Shown: positions 22,661 through 33,200, counted from the stretch's first letter. The stretch is 64,000 nucleotides of DNA from Craspedostauros australis (GCA_026770025.1 JAMXDE010000017.1:1178001-1242000); one strand, 5' to 3'. The notes: generated by a model from the sequence alone, not told the origin. Numbers and translations: made by a program.

Positions 22661-24484
22661 TTTGTGTCTATTTCTGTACTTTCGACACGTCCCATGCGAC
22701 ACGATCACTTACAGCGAAATGTCACAGTATCGTAGGTTACAAGTATTGAAACGCTGCGATGCAAAACTCTCATGTCAATTGTATTTCGGAATACTGTTTA
22801 AAACCGTAATCAACTACTTCGTCTGAATGGTATGGATAGTATGCTTTCATTTATCCAGTCAAATTTTGAAAAAGTGCACTCTACCGTCCTTGAACAGACA
22901 ACTAGACTAGATATCGTAGTATGGCCCGTTTTCGCAACATGTCACAGTGACGAATCCGGGGTAAATCGGTGTATTTTTGGTGCTCTTTTGGTGCTCTTCC
23001 AGTGTCGATGCCGGTCCTGTGCTGTGCTTGTCGCAGGTCGGTGTCGTGTCCATGATGTGTTCATAGGGATCCCATGTCGATCCTGTGTCGTGTCGATGTC
23101 GATACCAACGCATTTCACTTAACATACTCAGTGACGGTTACGCGAGTGCCAATGCGCGTTCGCGAGAGCAACACTTCGGAAGAACACCGATCCGACCGGG
23201 CTTGGACCTTGAAGCGTGTTCTCCCCCATGTATTGCCCCTCCCTCTTCGGCATGCGGGTGCGCTCGCCACGTCAGGCACTTTGGTTTCACCACTTCCCAT
23301 GTGTGTCTGGCATAGTATCATGATACTCACATGTGCCGAAAGCGCTCGTGTTCGCTAGACTTTCGAGACGACCAACGCGCTATCATTCCCAGGTACTGAT
23401 CATGGTTCTCAATTCCTCCGCAAAGCACACATTCTGGGGTATGCGGACAATATATATTGTACTAACGTATCAGTCCACACGGCGAAATATCGTCATTATC
23501 ATGCAGCGGTCAACCTCGCCAGCGGAAGAACAACCATGAAGATGTCTGCTACCGGGCCCCCCTTGCATCAAGCACCATCAAACGTGCACTATCCGTCAGG
23601 GAAATCCACGTTTGGGATAGGCTACCGTTGTTTGAATAGTCAGACACGAACATGCATGTACAGATTTCAGAAATATCTCAACGCTTCACGTCTAGAAACG
23701 ATGTCAATGAGCGCAAATGACCATGTTCCCAGTCTATCTCGCAATCTGTGTGGTTGCATACACGTGCTATCGCATGTGTGGCTTGGTGTCTGAAAGCCAT
23801 GTGTCTCGAGGATGGGAGAATTCCCAGGAGGGAAAGCAGTGACTTGGTGCGCCTTGCGAAGTGGTGCTTCAAACACAACCTTGCATTCTGCGACCTCTCC
23901 GAACACAACACGAAACAAGGGGTGCTGGAGCTGGTGCCATCTTGAGGCGCACTCGTCCGCAGGAAGAAAGACAGCTCCCCCTCGTTACCGACGTAGTCGC
24001 TTGCGTATCGCATCACAAACAATAAGCTGACGCAATCATGATGATGATGAATGCTCACTTGTTCAGAGAAGCGGTCAACACCAAGAAGCACTTCTCTCAC
24101 ATGGCGCACTGCTGTCACCCAATTTTTCGCGGACGACGAGTGTCTGCCCACGCTCGCTCGATCGAGACGATGCGCCAACGCTTCCCCAACCACGCCGAGC
24201 GCAAAAGAACTTCTCCCCATTCGTGTGAGTCAGATTCGAGATGACAACGGATCAGGAAACGTGCAGGAATCACCTCCTCCACCCTTGCCTCCACATCAGC
24301 GACCGCGAAAGAAACACGAAGGCTCATACGATCCACACCATCGTTCGCCCCTGGTGGACGCGCACTATGTCATTTCGGGTCATGTGACCCCACTAACCTT
24401 GCGCGTTATCTAAGCAATCCAACAATTAATTGCAGAGATCGTGGTTCGGTCACACTTGACGACGATTCCTCGTGCTTGGTGATG

Positions 24485-24700
24485 TCACGGAAGGCTTAGT
24501 AGTTGTGCCTTCTCAGGTTGCTGTAGGACAATACGCTCGTTCTCGTCAAGGATGAAGAAATCGCTTTCGGACAATTGGACAGCCAAGCCGCCCTGCGCAT
24601 TGATCGCGGTACTGGCGAATACCGCTTCAAGATTCACACCATCTCTATCCTCCTTCTCTTCCTGTTGCCCTTGCCTCAGTTTGCAAACGGAACATGTCAT
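24485..24700 (-). CDS. Possible small protein or terminal exon, 71 aa
   Basis: I do not recognise this protein, but its composition is protein-like and not like the surrounding frames. It begins MTCSVCKL (a CxxC pair), has a charged QEEKEDRDG stretch, and ends with an amphipathic block containing SESDFFILDENERIVLQQ. The ATG is at 24700. Alternatively it is the last exon of a spliced gene: a minus-strand GTGAGT lies at 24840 downstream of a short open stretch (to about 25035), and an acceptor-like TGAG or CAACAG precedes the conserved-looking part. The opposite strand also has an open frame (24552-24980), so the call is tentative. Confidence 0.35.
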   Translation of the reverse strand: MTCSVCKLRQGQQEEKEDRDGVNLEAVFASTAINAQGGLAVQLSESDFFILDENERIVLQQPEKAQLLSLP

Positions 24701-25335
24701 GTCACATGCGGCGAGCACGATGTGTCTGCTCGCACTCGTAGGCTATTCTGGTCAGGACGGACGTGTTCCCCGTACCACAGCGTGCGCGCAAGGCTTAGCT
24801 GTTCTTCTGCCCTCTTTCCTGTGTTCGTGGTTCTACTCACTGCTTCCACTGGTGAAGCAAAACTGCACAACGAAGATCAAGCCCAGAAAGCGCGTACCTG
24901 GGGCAATTGCCCTCGACGCAGATGGTGGCAACAGCTCCAAAGACACCCAGCCGAAAATGGATGGCGCCGACACTGGCTAAGCCCCGTCGAGCTGTCCTGC
25001 ACTGGGCAATCAACGGCAACAGAACTAGCGCCTAGTGTTCATAGCCTCTCCCACAGGACGACTATTACACGTCTACAGTAGTACCTTTGCGTTTTGGGGC
25101 GCAATGTGCACGGACTAAATGGACTACTAAGGCAGTCCCATCGAAAAAAGACCAATATATGGTCTTTACCGCGCTTCCCAAGGAGAAACGGATGCAAGGC
25201 GCATTGCCATAGAGAGAGAGAGACCTATGCGTGAGCATATCGACAGGGTAGGAACAGCAGACGGTGTGGGCGAGGTGATCTCAACCGCGTTATGTCTATA
25301 TATGTGCGATCAGAGCATTCGATTTGACCGCCCCT
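24701..25335. other. Intergenic, downstream of Ser-rich gene
   Basis: It holds the second hairpin repeat (25144-25179) and a (GA)n run at about 25212-25224. Splice-like signals on the minus strand (GTACGC near 24897, GTGAGT near 24840) may belong to the small candidate gene at 24485. Confidence 0.35.
25144..25179 (-). repeat. Hairpin-containing repeat, copy 2 (inverted)
   Basis: The plus strand shows AAAGACCA (25147-25154), a 5-nt loop ATATA and TGGTCTTT (25160-25167), a perfect 8-bp stem, then ACCGCGCTTCCC. Read on the minus strand it matches 20455-20491 with about three differences and one indel. Confidence 0.7.
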
Positions 25336-27102
25336 TCAGACGGAGAGGCGGACGAACAGATCCATTTCCACGGAATCCAGTCTCTGCCTCCAGTGAACTG
25401 GGACGCCGGTGCTGGCTTCGTTCGGTTCTGTGCTTAGATTGAACAGCGAACCGTCGTCCTCCTGCCTCTCGTTGGTGCTGTCCATGTCCTCGAAGTCGCT
25501 CACGGACGATTCGGACATGCTGCTATCCGTCACGGGCGTCAGAGTCGTCACTTCATCCGCCGAGGCGCTGTCCGCCCAGTCGCGCTGCAGCCGTCTCGAT
25601 GTCAACGATTGCCGCAGCGATTGCAGAGACCAAATGGAAGAAGATTTTGGTTTGTCTGCTGTGACGGCGGAGGCGGCGGTGGTCGCCGCTGTGGTGCGGC
25701 TGTTGTTGCTGCGTCTGCGGGTGGAGTGCTTGTCTGTTAGTTTTGATACCCCGCCACCGTGCATCGACATATCCATGCTATCATGATCCACCTGTCTTCC
25801 AAATTTGCTCGGCACGGATAGGTGCTGGAAGATGGATTCCGGGCTGGATTCTTCGACGAGCCCAAGCATCTTTGTTTTGTGTGGCGGCGTGAGAGTCGTG
25901 GTGGTGATCTTCGGGATCAACATTTCGGTTCCTTCTCGTGAAGTCTTGGACTTGGACCACGCGCTTGACATGCTGGGCAACATGGGCACGTGCCATGCCT
26001 TCGATGCTGGCACTTCGCCTACCAATATGGCCGATGCCTGCGACAAAGGTGATGTAGTCGATCCCGGGCTTGACATCGCGCATGATCCCTCATCCATGCT
26101 CGCTTTTGCCTCTGCCTCTGCGTCTGCGTCTGCACCTACATCTACGCATTGTGGCCTCTTGAAGGAAGTGGGCGTGCTCGCTGCACCTTCATCGAATGCC
26201 TTGCTCCTGTGCCAGAAGTAGACCGGGACGCTCTCATTGAAATTCTTGCTTTGTTGCGGCGAAGGAATCGCACGGATGAACTTTTGAATTTGAGGCGACG
26301 GCGTCAATGACATGCAGAACGAGGCGGAGAGTAACGATGCTGATGATGATGACGATGGTGAGATGCTGAGCGGCGATGTTTCGCCTGCTGGCAGGTTCGA
26401 TGCGAAGGACAGCCATTGGGACGATTTCCTTGTTGATGGTGGGGTACGGACTAGTTTCTCGGCCGGGGTGCAATCCTCGTCTGGACACAGCAAGACCATC
26501 CCGCCGCATTTGTCCGCGCGGTGCATCTCCTGCATGTAGGCTCGTCTCCAGCGTGGGTTCATATCGAAGAATATGTCCTCTGTATCCAACGCGGCCTGCT
26601 CGTTGGGGTTGTTGAGCCAGGCACCGTTTCCGTCCAGCATGCCGCGGAGCGAGTCGGTGTCGCTGAACTCCTTGAACTTGAGGCTTCGAGAAATGCTCGA
26701 TGCGGTGCTATCGCTATCGTCGCTATCGTTGTTGCCGTCACTCTCGCTGGAGGTGGCGGCACAAGTAGCAATCGTGACGGCAGAACTATTGCTGCTGCTG
26801 ACAGCATTGCTTGATTTACGGTCGGGGCTTGTTGCGTCGCCAGGGCCACTGGCACCAGCCTTGACTGCTGATGAGACCTTCGAATCGGCTTTGATGATTG
26901 GTTGGCTGCCATCCAGCGTGGAATCCTTCGTTCCGTCCGATGGAGACTCGTCTGTCTTTTCCAGCAGCAGTAGCTGCTGCTTCTGCTGCAGATGTTCGTC
27001 AGCTTGTCTGAGTTTGCATGTGTCTTGATCCCGTTGATCACTGTGACACTTGGGCTCTTGATATCCCGTTGATGTTGCTGAATCCATCGTCGACATTCTC
27101 AT
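25336..27102 (-). CDS. Ser-rich protein of unknown function, 588 aa
   Basis: A single long exon from the ATG at 27102. I do not recognise a catalytic family. The N-terminal 140 residues are Gln/Ser/Thr/Asp-rich and probably disordered. The most ordered-looking parts lie at about 140-225 (SLKFKEFSDTDSLRGML, then DIFFDMNPRWRRAYMQEMHRA and MVLLCPDEDC) and 275-300 (QIQKFIRAIPSPQQSKNF, VPVYFWHRSKAF). The rest is Ser/Thr-rich with many SP and RRxS-like sites, suggesting a phosphorylated regulatory or scaffold protein. No signal peptide or membrane segment is visible. The C-terminus is a short charged, hydrophobic stretch (VHWRQRLDSVEMDLFVRL). The length of the open frame and its biased composition make it a real gene; function is unknown. 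Confidence 0.75.
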   Translation of the reverse strand: MRMSTMDSATSTGYQEPKCHSDQRDQDTCKLRQADEHLQQKQQLLLLEKTDESPSDGTKDSTLDGSQPIIKADSKVSSAVKAGASGPGDATSPDRKSSNAVSSSNSSAVTIATCAATSSESDGNNDSDDSDSTASSISRSLKFKEFSDTDSLRGMLDGNGAWLNNPNEQAALDTEDIFFDMNPRWRRAYMQEMHRADKCGGMVLLCPDEDCTPAEKLVRTPPSTRKSSQWLSFASNLPAGETSPLSISPSSSSSASLLSASFCMSLTPSPQIQKFIRAIPSPQQSKNFNESVPVYFWHRSKAFDEGAASTPTSFKRPQCVDVGADADAEAEAKASMDEGSCAMSSPGSTTSPLSQASAILVGEVPASKAWHVPMLPSMSSAWSKSKTSREGTEMLIPKITTTTLTPPHKTKMLGLVEESSPESIFQHLSVPSKFGRQVDHDSMDMSMHGGGVSKLTDKHSTRRRSNNSRTTAATTAASAVTADKPKSSSIWSLQSLRQSLTSRRLQRDWADSASADEVTTLTPVTDSSMSESSVSDFEDMDSTNERQEDDGSLFNLSTEPNEASTGVPVHWRQRLDSVEMDLFVRLSV

Positions 27103-30100
27103 TCACCGTCGTCCTGAAATGAATGCAGTTGAGTTGGGCTGTGTTGAATTGACTTGGATTGGATTGGTGTGAGGCCGGATAGATCCGTTTGCGAGGAGGT
27201 GAAAGATGTGACTACTTTCCTGCTGTTGACAGTGGGAAGCTGTGTTCGTTGACTGCTTGGCTATTTGATGGGTTGTACAGTGTCGATTTCGTCGCTGCTG
27301 TGCCTTCGCTTTCGCTTGTAAATGCGGATGTGGGTGTGAATGCGTTTCAAGTTTGCGATGATGAATGAGCGCTTGGTCTTCAGCTTGTCGGATGAATGTT
27401 TTTGTGAGCTGCTCCGATACGCAACCTCGATCGTCCCATTGATTGTGCATGATGTGTGCATTGTTTCCACTGATACACTGATACTCATCACAATCAATCG
27501 ACTCAGCTCGGTGATCCGACAAGCCTTTGGTACTACTCGTACGTCTTCCAGCTCGCACCAGGCCGAGGCACTGCGCTTGATATCGCGCTGCTGCGTGGCA
27601 TGAAGCAGCACATCACAGCACCGCTGCCCCTTCATCGCAAACCCAGCGTCGCTGCTCTTTCCCTTCAATGTATTGCCTGCAAGGAACCTGAATTGAATCC
27701 CAGAAAGATGCTGGCGCTGCGAACGGTTTGGCGACCCGAAACGATTCAAGTTGTGGTTTTGAACGAAAATGTGGGCCAAAAATCGCCTCGAACCAAATTT
27801 CATTCAGGTTTCGTCCATCGAGGAGGTCTGTCCCGTTTTCTTGTGACGGACTGAAGCAGTCAGAGCAGTCGATCGATGGTTGGGTTTCTAGGGCAAGTAG
27901 CCATGAAATGAAACTAGAGATAGCTGAGAAAGGTGGCAGGATCTTCGTGTGCCACACAAGAACAGTGACGTTGTCGTTTGGATGATTTCCGAACTCTGTT
28001 CCATTCGCACGCAAGAGGAGAGATGGGCGCTCTCTGGTTGGAGTTGGAGTCGGAACGCACATGCAGAGAGCATGCAGTTTGGAAGCGTCAAGGCGGAAAG
28101 CGTTGAGGTGTTGAGGTGTGGAAGCACAGAAGTGCGGAGTTTGGAATACTTGGCGCACCCAAGTTGAATGTCGATGTCATCACGAGAAAGTGAGGGAAGG
28201 AGGTGCTCTGTTCATCCTGTTGTTGAAAAGGAGGAATTCAGTTGCTTGTGCCTGAACCGTGACTGTGAAAGCGACGGAAGTGAGCTGGATGGTTGACGAC
28301 TTTGTCTCAAAAGGACATCTCTGCACGAAGGTATCACAAGTGCGTGCTCTACTCATTGATCGTGGATCCTACCTGTAGCTCTCCCGTTGGTGATGTGGGA
28401 ACACACTCCGGAGCGAATTAATCACCTCACATTGTCTTGGTCTTGTGGGGGGTGCTTGCCTAAACATGCAAAGGCGCAACCTCCACGTGCGTACGAAAGG
28501 ATGGATGGATGTAAGAAAGCACAAGACCAAGAAGAGAAGAGGCGCGTTGCAGAATACGCGTGGAGCGCTCTAGTCTCCGCGCGGATTCCAACGCGGTTGA
28601 TCCCCGCAAGGAGTAGCTCGTCGTCCGATGTGACTGACTCCGGTAGAGCAGAAACCTCACGGAATAGAGCGCATGTGCGGAGTTGACATCAGCGTATCTC
28701 TGAACCTTTTTGGCTTTGCGAGTGACGTCGGCGTCCTCTCCAGGAAGACAGAGTGATTGCTGTTGTGGTTGAACCGCGAAGCAAGAGCCGCCTCCGCAGA
28801 TCCACGTACTCGTCGCATGGTCGCAACAGGAGAAACAGATGTTTGCCCAGCCTCAAGTTTATCCGCCGCAGCTGTTTGGGGCCTGCCGAAAAGCTGTCGA
28901 GAGAGAGAGAGAGAGACGGCGCAAGAGCCATCAAACTCCCTTGGCGTCTTTCCTCCACTCGGCAGGTGGAATGGATGGAGGTGTCTCGGAGGGTATCTTT
29001 TGGGATCCATCGCTCTCCTTGGATCCTCATCGTCATGGAAGCCGTGTCAGAACTGTCTTGTGGGTGGACGCGCGTGTTGATGTCTGTTTGGGAACCGTAT
29101 CCATTTCTCTTTCTCTCTGTTGTCGCGGTGGATTGAGAAACACGAGATCCTTCCTTTTTCATCGGCAGAGGCAGACCTGCGTTCTCCTTGGAGAAGGAGG
29201 CGGCGAAGAGCGGCGCGAGAGATCGCATTGAACTTGTGCGGAGCGTCATGCGAACAGATTGTGGAAAAGAAGTTCCAGTGTTTGTGTTCCTTCTGCGCAA
29301 ACGGATGTTCGTGCTGGAAGTTGTGTGTTGCGTTCTGAACCCGGGAAGAAGGGTGACTGGAATTCAGTATCCCTACCAGGTTACTCATGAGAACAAGTGT
29401 GTATTGGTAGTTGCATCGTTTGCCGCAGCGACTGGTACTCATGTAGTATCTGGTTCGTTTATGGTGTTGCGTATATGGTATATTGTGGAACAAGAACTAA
29501 AAAGGCCGCAAGTGCCGGAAATTGTTCACAATTCTGTGACGTGGAGCACAACCCCGAACTGCGAACAGAACAAATAAGGCGCGCAGTTCACAAAGTGCTC
29601 GCACAAAAAGAGGATGGATTGGGTTGAAGCAGGTGGCGCACCAGTACGAACACGAATGGATGGGCGCAACTGAGGTCGGTGCGTGGCGACAAGGAGACAA
29701 GACCGGCGTGAAAGTGGAACACGTGTGAGCAATTGCGGGCAAATGGAGTACCGAATTGCAGAAGTGTGCTGCTGTCGCGACGTTTGCGGGAGAGAGAGCG
29801 AAAAGGGATGGCAAAAAGTGAACGTCGTGCGTGTTGATGATGCCGCTGATGTTCGAGAGACGAAAAGGAGTGCGAATGTTGTAATGCGTGGCGCACTTGT
29901 GCTGTGCCAATGGCTTGTGCCACACTACACGAGCACAACGTGAGCTACCAGCACGCCACAAAACAGAACAATACAATACCAAGCAACAAGCAACACCAAG
30001 CAACACCACACTTGCGGCCCTGTTCCACCCATAAAATCGAACACTCATCAGAACGCAAAGCAAAACGATTACATTCCTGTCAGCGTACTCCACAGTACTT

Positions 30101-30142
30101 AGAATATATTCTACAATATAACATTATACATAATACAATAAG
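27103..30142. other. Divergent intergenic region, Ser-rich gene / NTAN1
   Basis: This is a 3-kb spacer between divergent genes. A (GA)n run lies at 28899-28916. Overlapping open frames at 28689-29300 (both strands) have no recognisable motif. Core-promoter-like AT-rich sequence immediately precedes NTAN1. No gene called. Confidence 0.4.
30113..30141 (+). promoter_or_regulatory. AT-rich sequence directly upstream of NTAN1 start
   Basis: CAATATAACATTATACATAA followed by TACAATAAG ends at the ATG. It contains the ATACAATA core also seen before CYP51 and the hydrolase gene. If transcription starts here, the leader is very short. Confidence 0.35.
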
Positions 30143-31393
30143 ATGGTGATCTTGAGCAGAGGAGGCGATTCCGATACCACTTTGGTCGGCCTGGTGGATG
30201 ATCAGCAGGAGCAGAACAAGTTCAACGCCGATCTGCTGGTGCATCACGATGATGCCACGGACATCGGCCTTCCGGGGTTCGATGACGACAGCGACTGCGG
30301 CAGCGACCTGTTCAGCGGCATCGCAAGACCGGAGCGGTCCACATCGCTGCGCATCAATGCAAAGAGCACCCTCAGCCTTCCGACGTCTCCATCGGCATCC
30401 TGCGATGCCCACCTGACCTCCGACTCCGCAGACTACCAGCAGCTGGTGGAGAGCTCCAAGCGCAGCCTCTGCGGGAGGGAGCCAGTGCGCTTCGATGCCC
30501 ACAGCACGGACGAACGCATCGTCTACGTCGATCAGCGCGAAGTCGCCCACGCAACCCAATCGCAGACGGACTGGCTGGTCACCCATCACGCCACCACTTG
30601 CCACATGCTGGCCATCCGCTCCACCTCCTCCAACGCGCAGAACCAGCCGCTCAGCACCCTCACGCACATTGACTCCGTGGAGTGCGACGCCTGCGTCCGC
30701 GACATCCTCGAGAAGCACGCGTCCTTCCACGGCAGTCACAACAACAGCGACATCCAGATGGACATCCATCTCGTGGGCGGCTTCGTCGAGGATGAGCACT
30801 CATCCAACATCACCCAGGAGTCAAGGGCCCTCACCGACTGCATCCTCAACGGCCTGGCCGACTTCTCCCTGGCGACCGACATGGTCATGAACCTGCGAAC
30901 TTGCCTGGTCTCCACTGCCAACACCAGGTGGAACGGAGGCCCCATGATCCGCGGCGTCGCCCTGCAGACCAGCACGGGACTGCTCGTGCCGGTCGATCGC
31001 GTCGATGAGGACCTGTGCGGACCCAAGCCGCATCTGCGCCAGGCGCGCCTCTGGTCCTGCGAACCATCCGTCAAGCCCCACTTGACCCTCATCCACGACA
31101 GAGGCAACGATGCCGTCTTCACCATCCAGCCTTTCACCTACAGCTGGAACGCCGACCTGGAGTGGCTGTCGCGTCTTCCCAGCGACCTCCACCTCCTGCA
31201 TTACACCTCCACATCGCCACAGTACGAGGATCCGGCAGAATTTTGCACCATGATTCGATCCACCTTGAGCTACATGAAGCGCAACCGCGACGCACAGCCC
31301 AACAGCACCTTGCTGACGTACAAACGCGTCGGCATGACGAATCGATGGGAGCCAGTCTCCAAGACACCAACCCCAACATCTTTGAAGCAGTGA
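30143..31393 (+). CDS. NTAN1: Protein N-terminal asparagine amidohydrolase, 416 aa
   Basis: The enzyme deamidates N-terminal Asn to Asp, a first step that exposes proteins to the Arg/N-degron degradation route in cytosol or nucleus. Residues about 125-410 follow the NTAN1 family along their whole length: VYVDQREVAHAT, then HHATTCHMLAIRS with Cys153 at the position of the catalytic cysteine, LTHIDS, MDIHLVGGFVED, WNGGPMIRGVAL, FTYSWNADLEWL, and a TSTSPQYEDPAEFCTMIRST block followed by LLTYKR and RWEPVS. The first about 110 residues are an acidic, Ser/Asp-rich extension that animal NTAN1 lacks or has much shorter. There is no targeting peptide. The ATG at 30143 is the first in frame and follows AT-rich promoter-like DNA. 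No intron is needed. Confidence 0.93.
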   Translation: MVILSRGGDSDTTLVGLVDDQQEQNKFNADLLVHHDDATDIGLPGFDDDSDCGSDLFSGIARPERSTSLRINAKSTLSLPTSPSASCDAHLTSDSADYQQLVESSKRSLCGREPVRFDAHSTDERIVYVDQREVAHATQSQTDWLVTHHATTCHMLAIRSTSSNAQNQPLSTLTHIDSVECDACVRDILEKHASFHGSHNNSDIQMDIHLVGGFVEDEHSSNITQESRALTDCILNGLADFSLATDMVMNLRTCLVSTANTRWNGGPMIRGVALQTSTGLLVPVDRVDEDLCGPKPHLRQARLWSCEPSVKPHLTLIHDRGNDAVFTIQPFTYSWNADLEWLSRLPSDLHLLHYTSTSPQYEDPAEFCTMIRSTLSYMKRNRDAQPNSTLLTYKRVGMTNRWEPVSKTPTPTSLKQ

Positions 31394-32024
31394 ACCGGCA
31401 CAACCACAACAGAAGCATGCGCTCACTCGAGTGCGTTCGTGGTTTGTCAACAATTTTGAACAATGTAAATATTTTGATACGATAGCAACATACACTTTTT
31501 GATACAATACTACCGCAGATGCGCACAAACATCCCAAGTCTACTCTACTCAAGAGAGCGTTAGCAGGTACGAGCACAAGGGTTCTCCAGAGTGGTCTGCA
31601 CCTAATCCAGATAGCATGGCCCCTTTTCTATCATCAAATGTTCGCTGTGCTTCAAGAAACATCGCCGAAACAAAACAATTAACCGAAGTTCGTGGAGTGA
31701 CTTTTGTGTCTCGAAATCTTGTGTTGTTTCTTGTTGGTGCGTTCTGTGAGCCACGTATTGTTGTTGTTGGTCGGTGGTGGTGGTGATAGTTCTGACGCCA
31801 AGGAGAACAAGAGCAACCTCCGATCCATCCATCCATTCATTCATCTGTCCATCTATCCATCAACGCACGAGTACGAGTACGAGTACGAGCCACGACCATC
31901 CATAGATCCAACTGTCCGAATCAGCGGGCTGCGACATCCATCACTTTGGTTCTTCATCGGAACAGAATTCATGGCCAGAACTCCGGCTTCATGATTCTCA
32001 GAACAATCACGTGGTTCACGTCAC
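31394..32024. other. Intergenic NTAN1 / SET gene
   Basis: TTTTTGATACAATACTACC at about 31495-31513 lies about 105 nt past the NTAN1 stop and may mark its 3' end. CCATCCATCCATTCATTCAT-type and GAGTACGAGTAC repeats lie at about 31827-31890. No gene seen. Confidence 0.4.
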
Positions 32025-33200
32025 ATGAGGAATCCATCATCCAGGTGCGCTTCATCAATGATGACGGTGGTCAGGATGATGATGATGATCATGACGATGA
32101 TCATGACGATGTTGGCGGTTCTCCTCGCAACCTGCCTGCCCGTCGCATCGAGCGCTTGGGTGCCCGATGACATGCACACCTACGCCGACAACCACCGCTT
32201 CCAGCGCAAGGTGGAGGCCACGCAGGACGGCGGCGTGGGTGGAGGTCGCGGGCTTCTGGCCATGCAGGACGTCAAGCCGAAGGAGGTGCTGCTCACGATA
32301 CCCCTCAGCAAGATGCTGCAGCTGCGCAGCACGGACGAGACGGAGACCGATCGCAACTGGCAGGGCATGATGGCGGTCAAGCTGTGCCAGGAACTGCGCC
32401 AAGGAGCCGCATCGCCGCATGCCGAGTACCTCAAATCCCTGCCCACCGAGGCGCCGCTCGTTCTGCATCGTTGGACGCAGGACCAGGTCGCCCAGCTGCA
32501 CAATGCCACCGTGCATCAGATCGCTCACGACAGCGCCGTGTGGGCAAGCAATCAGTACGACCGCCACGCAAGGGACCTCGGCATCCCGCAACACACCTTC
32601 TACGAGATGCTCGACATGGCGGGATCCCGCACCTTCCGAAGATCCTCCAACGGCCTGCGTCTCATGGTGCCCTTCGTGGACTTTGCCAACTACGCCCCGG
32701 CGCGTGACAACGGCGGCACGATCCTCATTGGCCAGCGCGTCGTGGAGATGATGGCGGGGCCCCACGGTGCCAAGCAAGGCGAAGAGATTTTCGTGGACTA
32801 CGGCTCGTTGACCAGCGACGAGTTCCTGCAGTACTACGGCTTCGTGCCGCACGATGTTCTTCACGATACCATCGCCGTAGATGTTCACGGACCGTCTGGA
32901 GTGTCGACAGCCACAGCGACAAGCACGGCGACAAACACGGCGGCCGTGGTTGTGGGGTGGAAGGATTGCGAGGCTGGCGTTGGGCATTGCGATCCTGGCA
33001 TCCGAAAGGCCTGTCGGGACATGCTTGATGCGTTGCCCACGTCATTGCAGCAGGATCTGGCGGAGCTCGATTCCCTGAGCACGGATGAGTACACCACGCA
33101 GCACATGGCGTTGGGATACCGCATTGCCAAGAAGCGGCTGCTGAATGCCGCCATTGGCAGCAACAATCAATCCGATGCGTCCCTCTCGTCTTCAGTCTGA
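32025..33200 (+). CDS. Plastid-type SET-domain lysine methyltransferase (Rubisco LSMT/SETD3-like), 391 aa
   Basis: Residues about 65-275 form a SET domain split in the way of Rubisco large-subunit methyltransferase and SETD3. The N-SET block is GGGRGLLAMQDVKPKEVLLTI; an insert follows, then LMVPFVDFANYAP, GEEIFVDYGSLTSDEFLQYYGFV, and a helical C-terminal region resembling the LSMT substrate-binding domain. It should transfer methyl groups from S-adenosylmethionine to lysine in a protein substrate. A signal peptide ends SSA-WVPDD at residues 44-45, an Ala-aromatic junction of the plastid type, so a plastid location is inferred. The usual NH pair of the SET core is NY here, which may weaken catalysis. 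The signal core is unusual, nearly all Met/Ile/Thr from ATG-like repeats. Starts at 32025 or the Met pair at residues 12-13 are both possible. Confidence 0.85.
   Translation: MRNPSSRCASSMMTVVRMMMMIMTMIMTMLAVLLATCLPVASSAWVPDDMHTYADNHRFQRKVEATQDGGVGGGRGLLAMQDVKPKEVLLTIPLSKMLQLRSTDETETDRNWQGMMAVKLCQELRQGAASPHAEYLKSLPTEAPLVLHRWTQDQVAQLHNATVHQIAHDSAVWASNQYDRHARDLGIPQHTFYEMLDMAGSRTFRRSSNGLRLMVPFVDFANYAPARDNGGTILIGQRVVEMMAGPHGAKQGEEIFVDYGSLTSDEFLQYYGFVPHDVLHDTIAVDVHGPSGVSTATATSTATNTAAVVVGWKDCEAGVGHCDPGIRKACRDMLDALPTSLQQDLAELDSLSTDEYTTQHMALGYRIAKKRLLNAAIGSNNQSDASLSSSV

Larger units (their letters stand above)
19869..24484. other. Gene-poor region between transposon and 24.5 kb
   Basis: I found no gene in 4.6 kb. 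It holds an AT-rich TACTATTATAACACCATTATA (about 20289-20308), one arm of a long-distance inverted hairpin repeat (20455-20491) and GTCG-rich degenerate tandem repeats (22501-22660). Open frames such as 21516-22577 minus and 23678-24220 minus lack family motifs. Confidence 0.4.

Noticed and set aside
23678-24220. 180-aa minus-strand open frame
   Set aside because: No recognisable motif and no support from neighbours; kept as non-coding.
28689-29300. 203-aa minus-strand open frame
   Set aside because: Includes the (GA)n run and overlaps open frames on the other strand.
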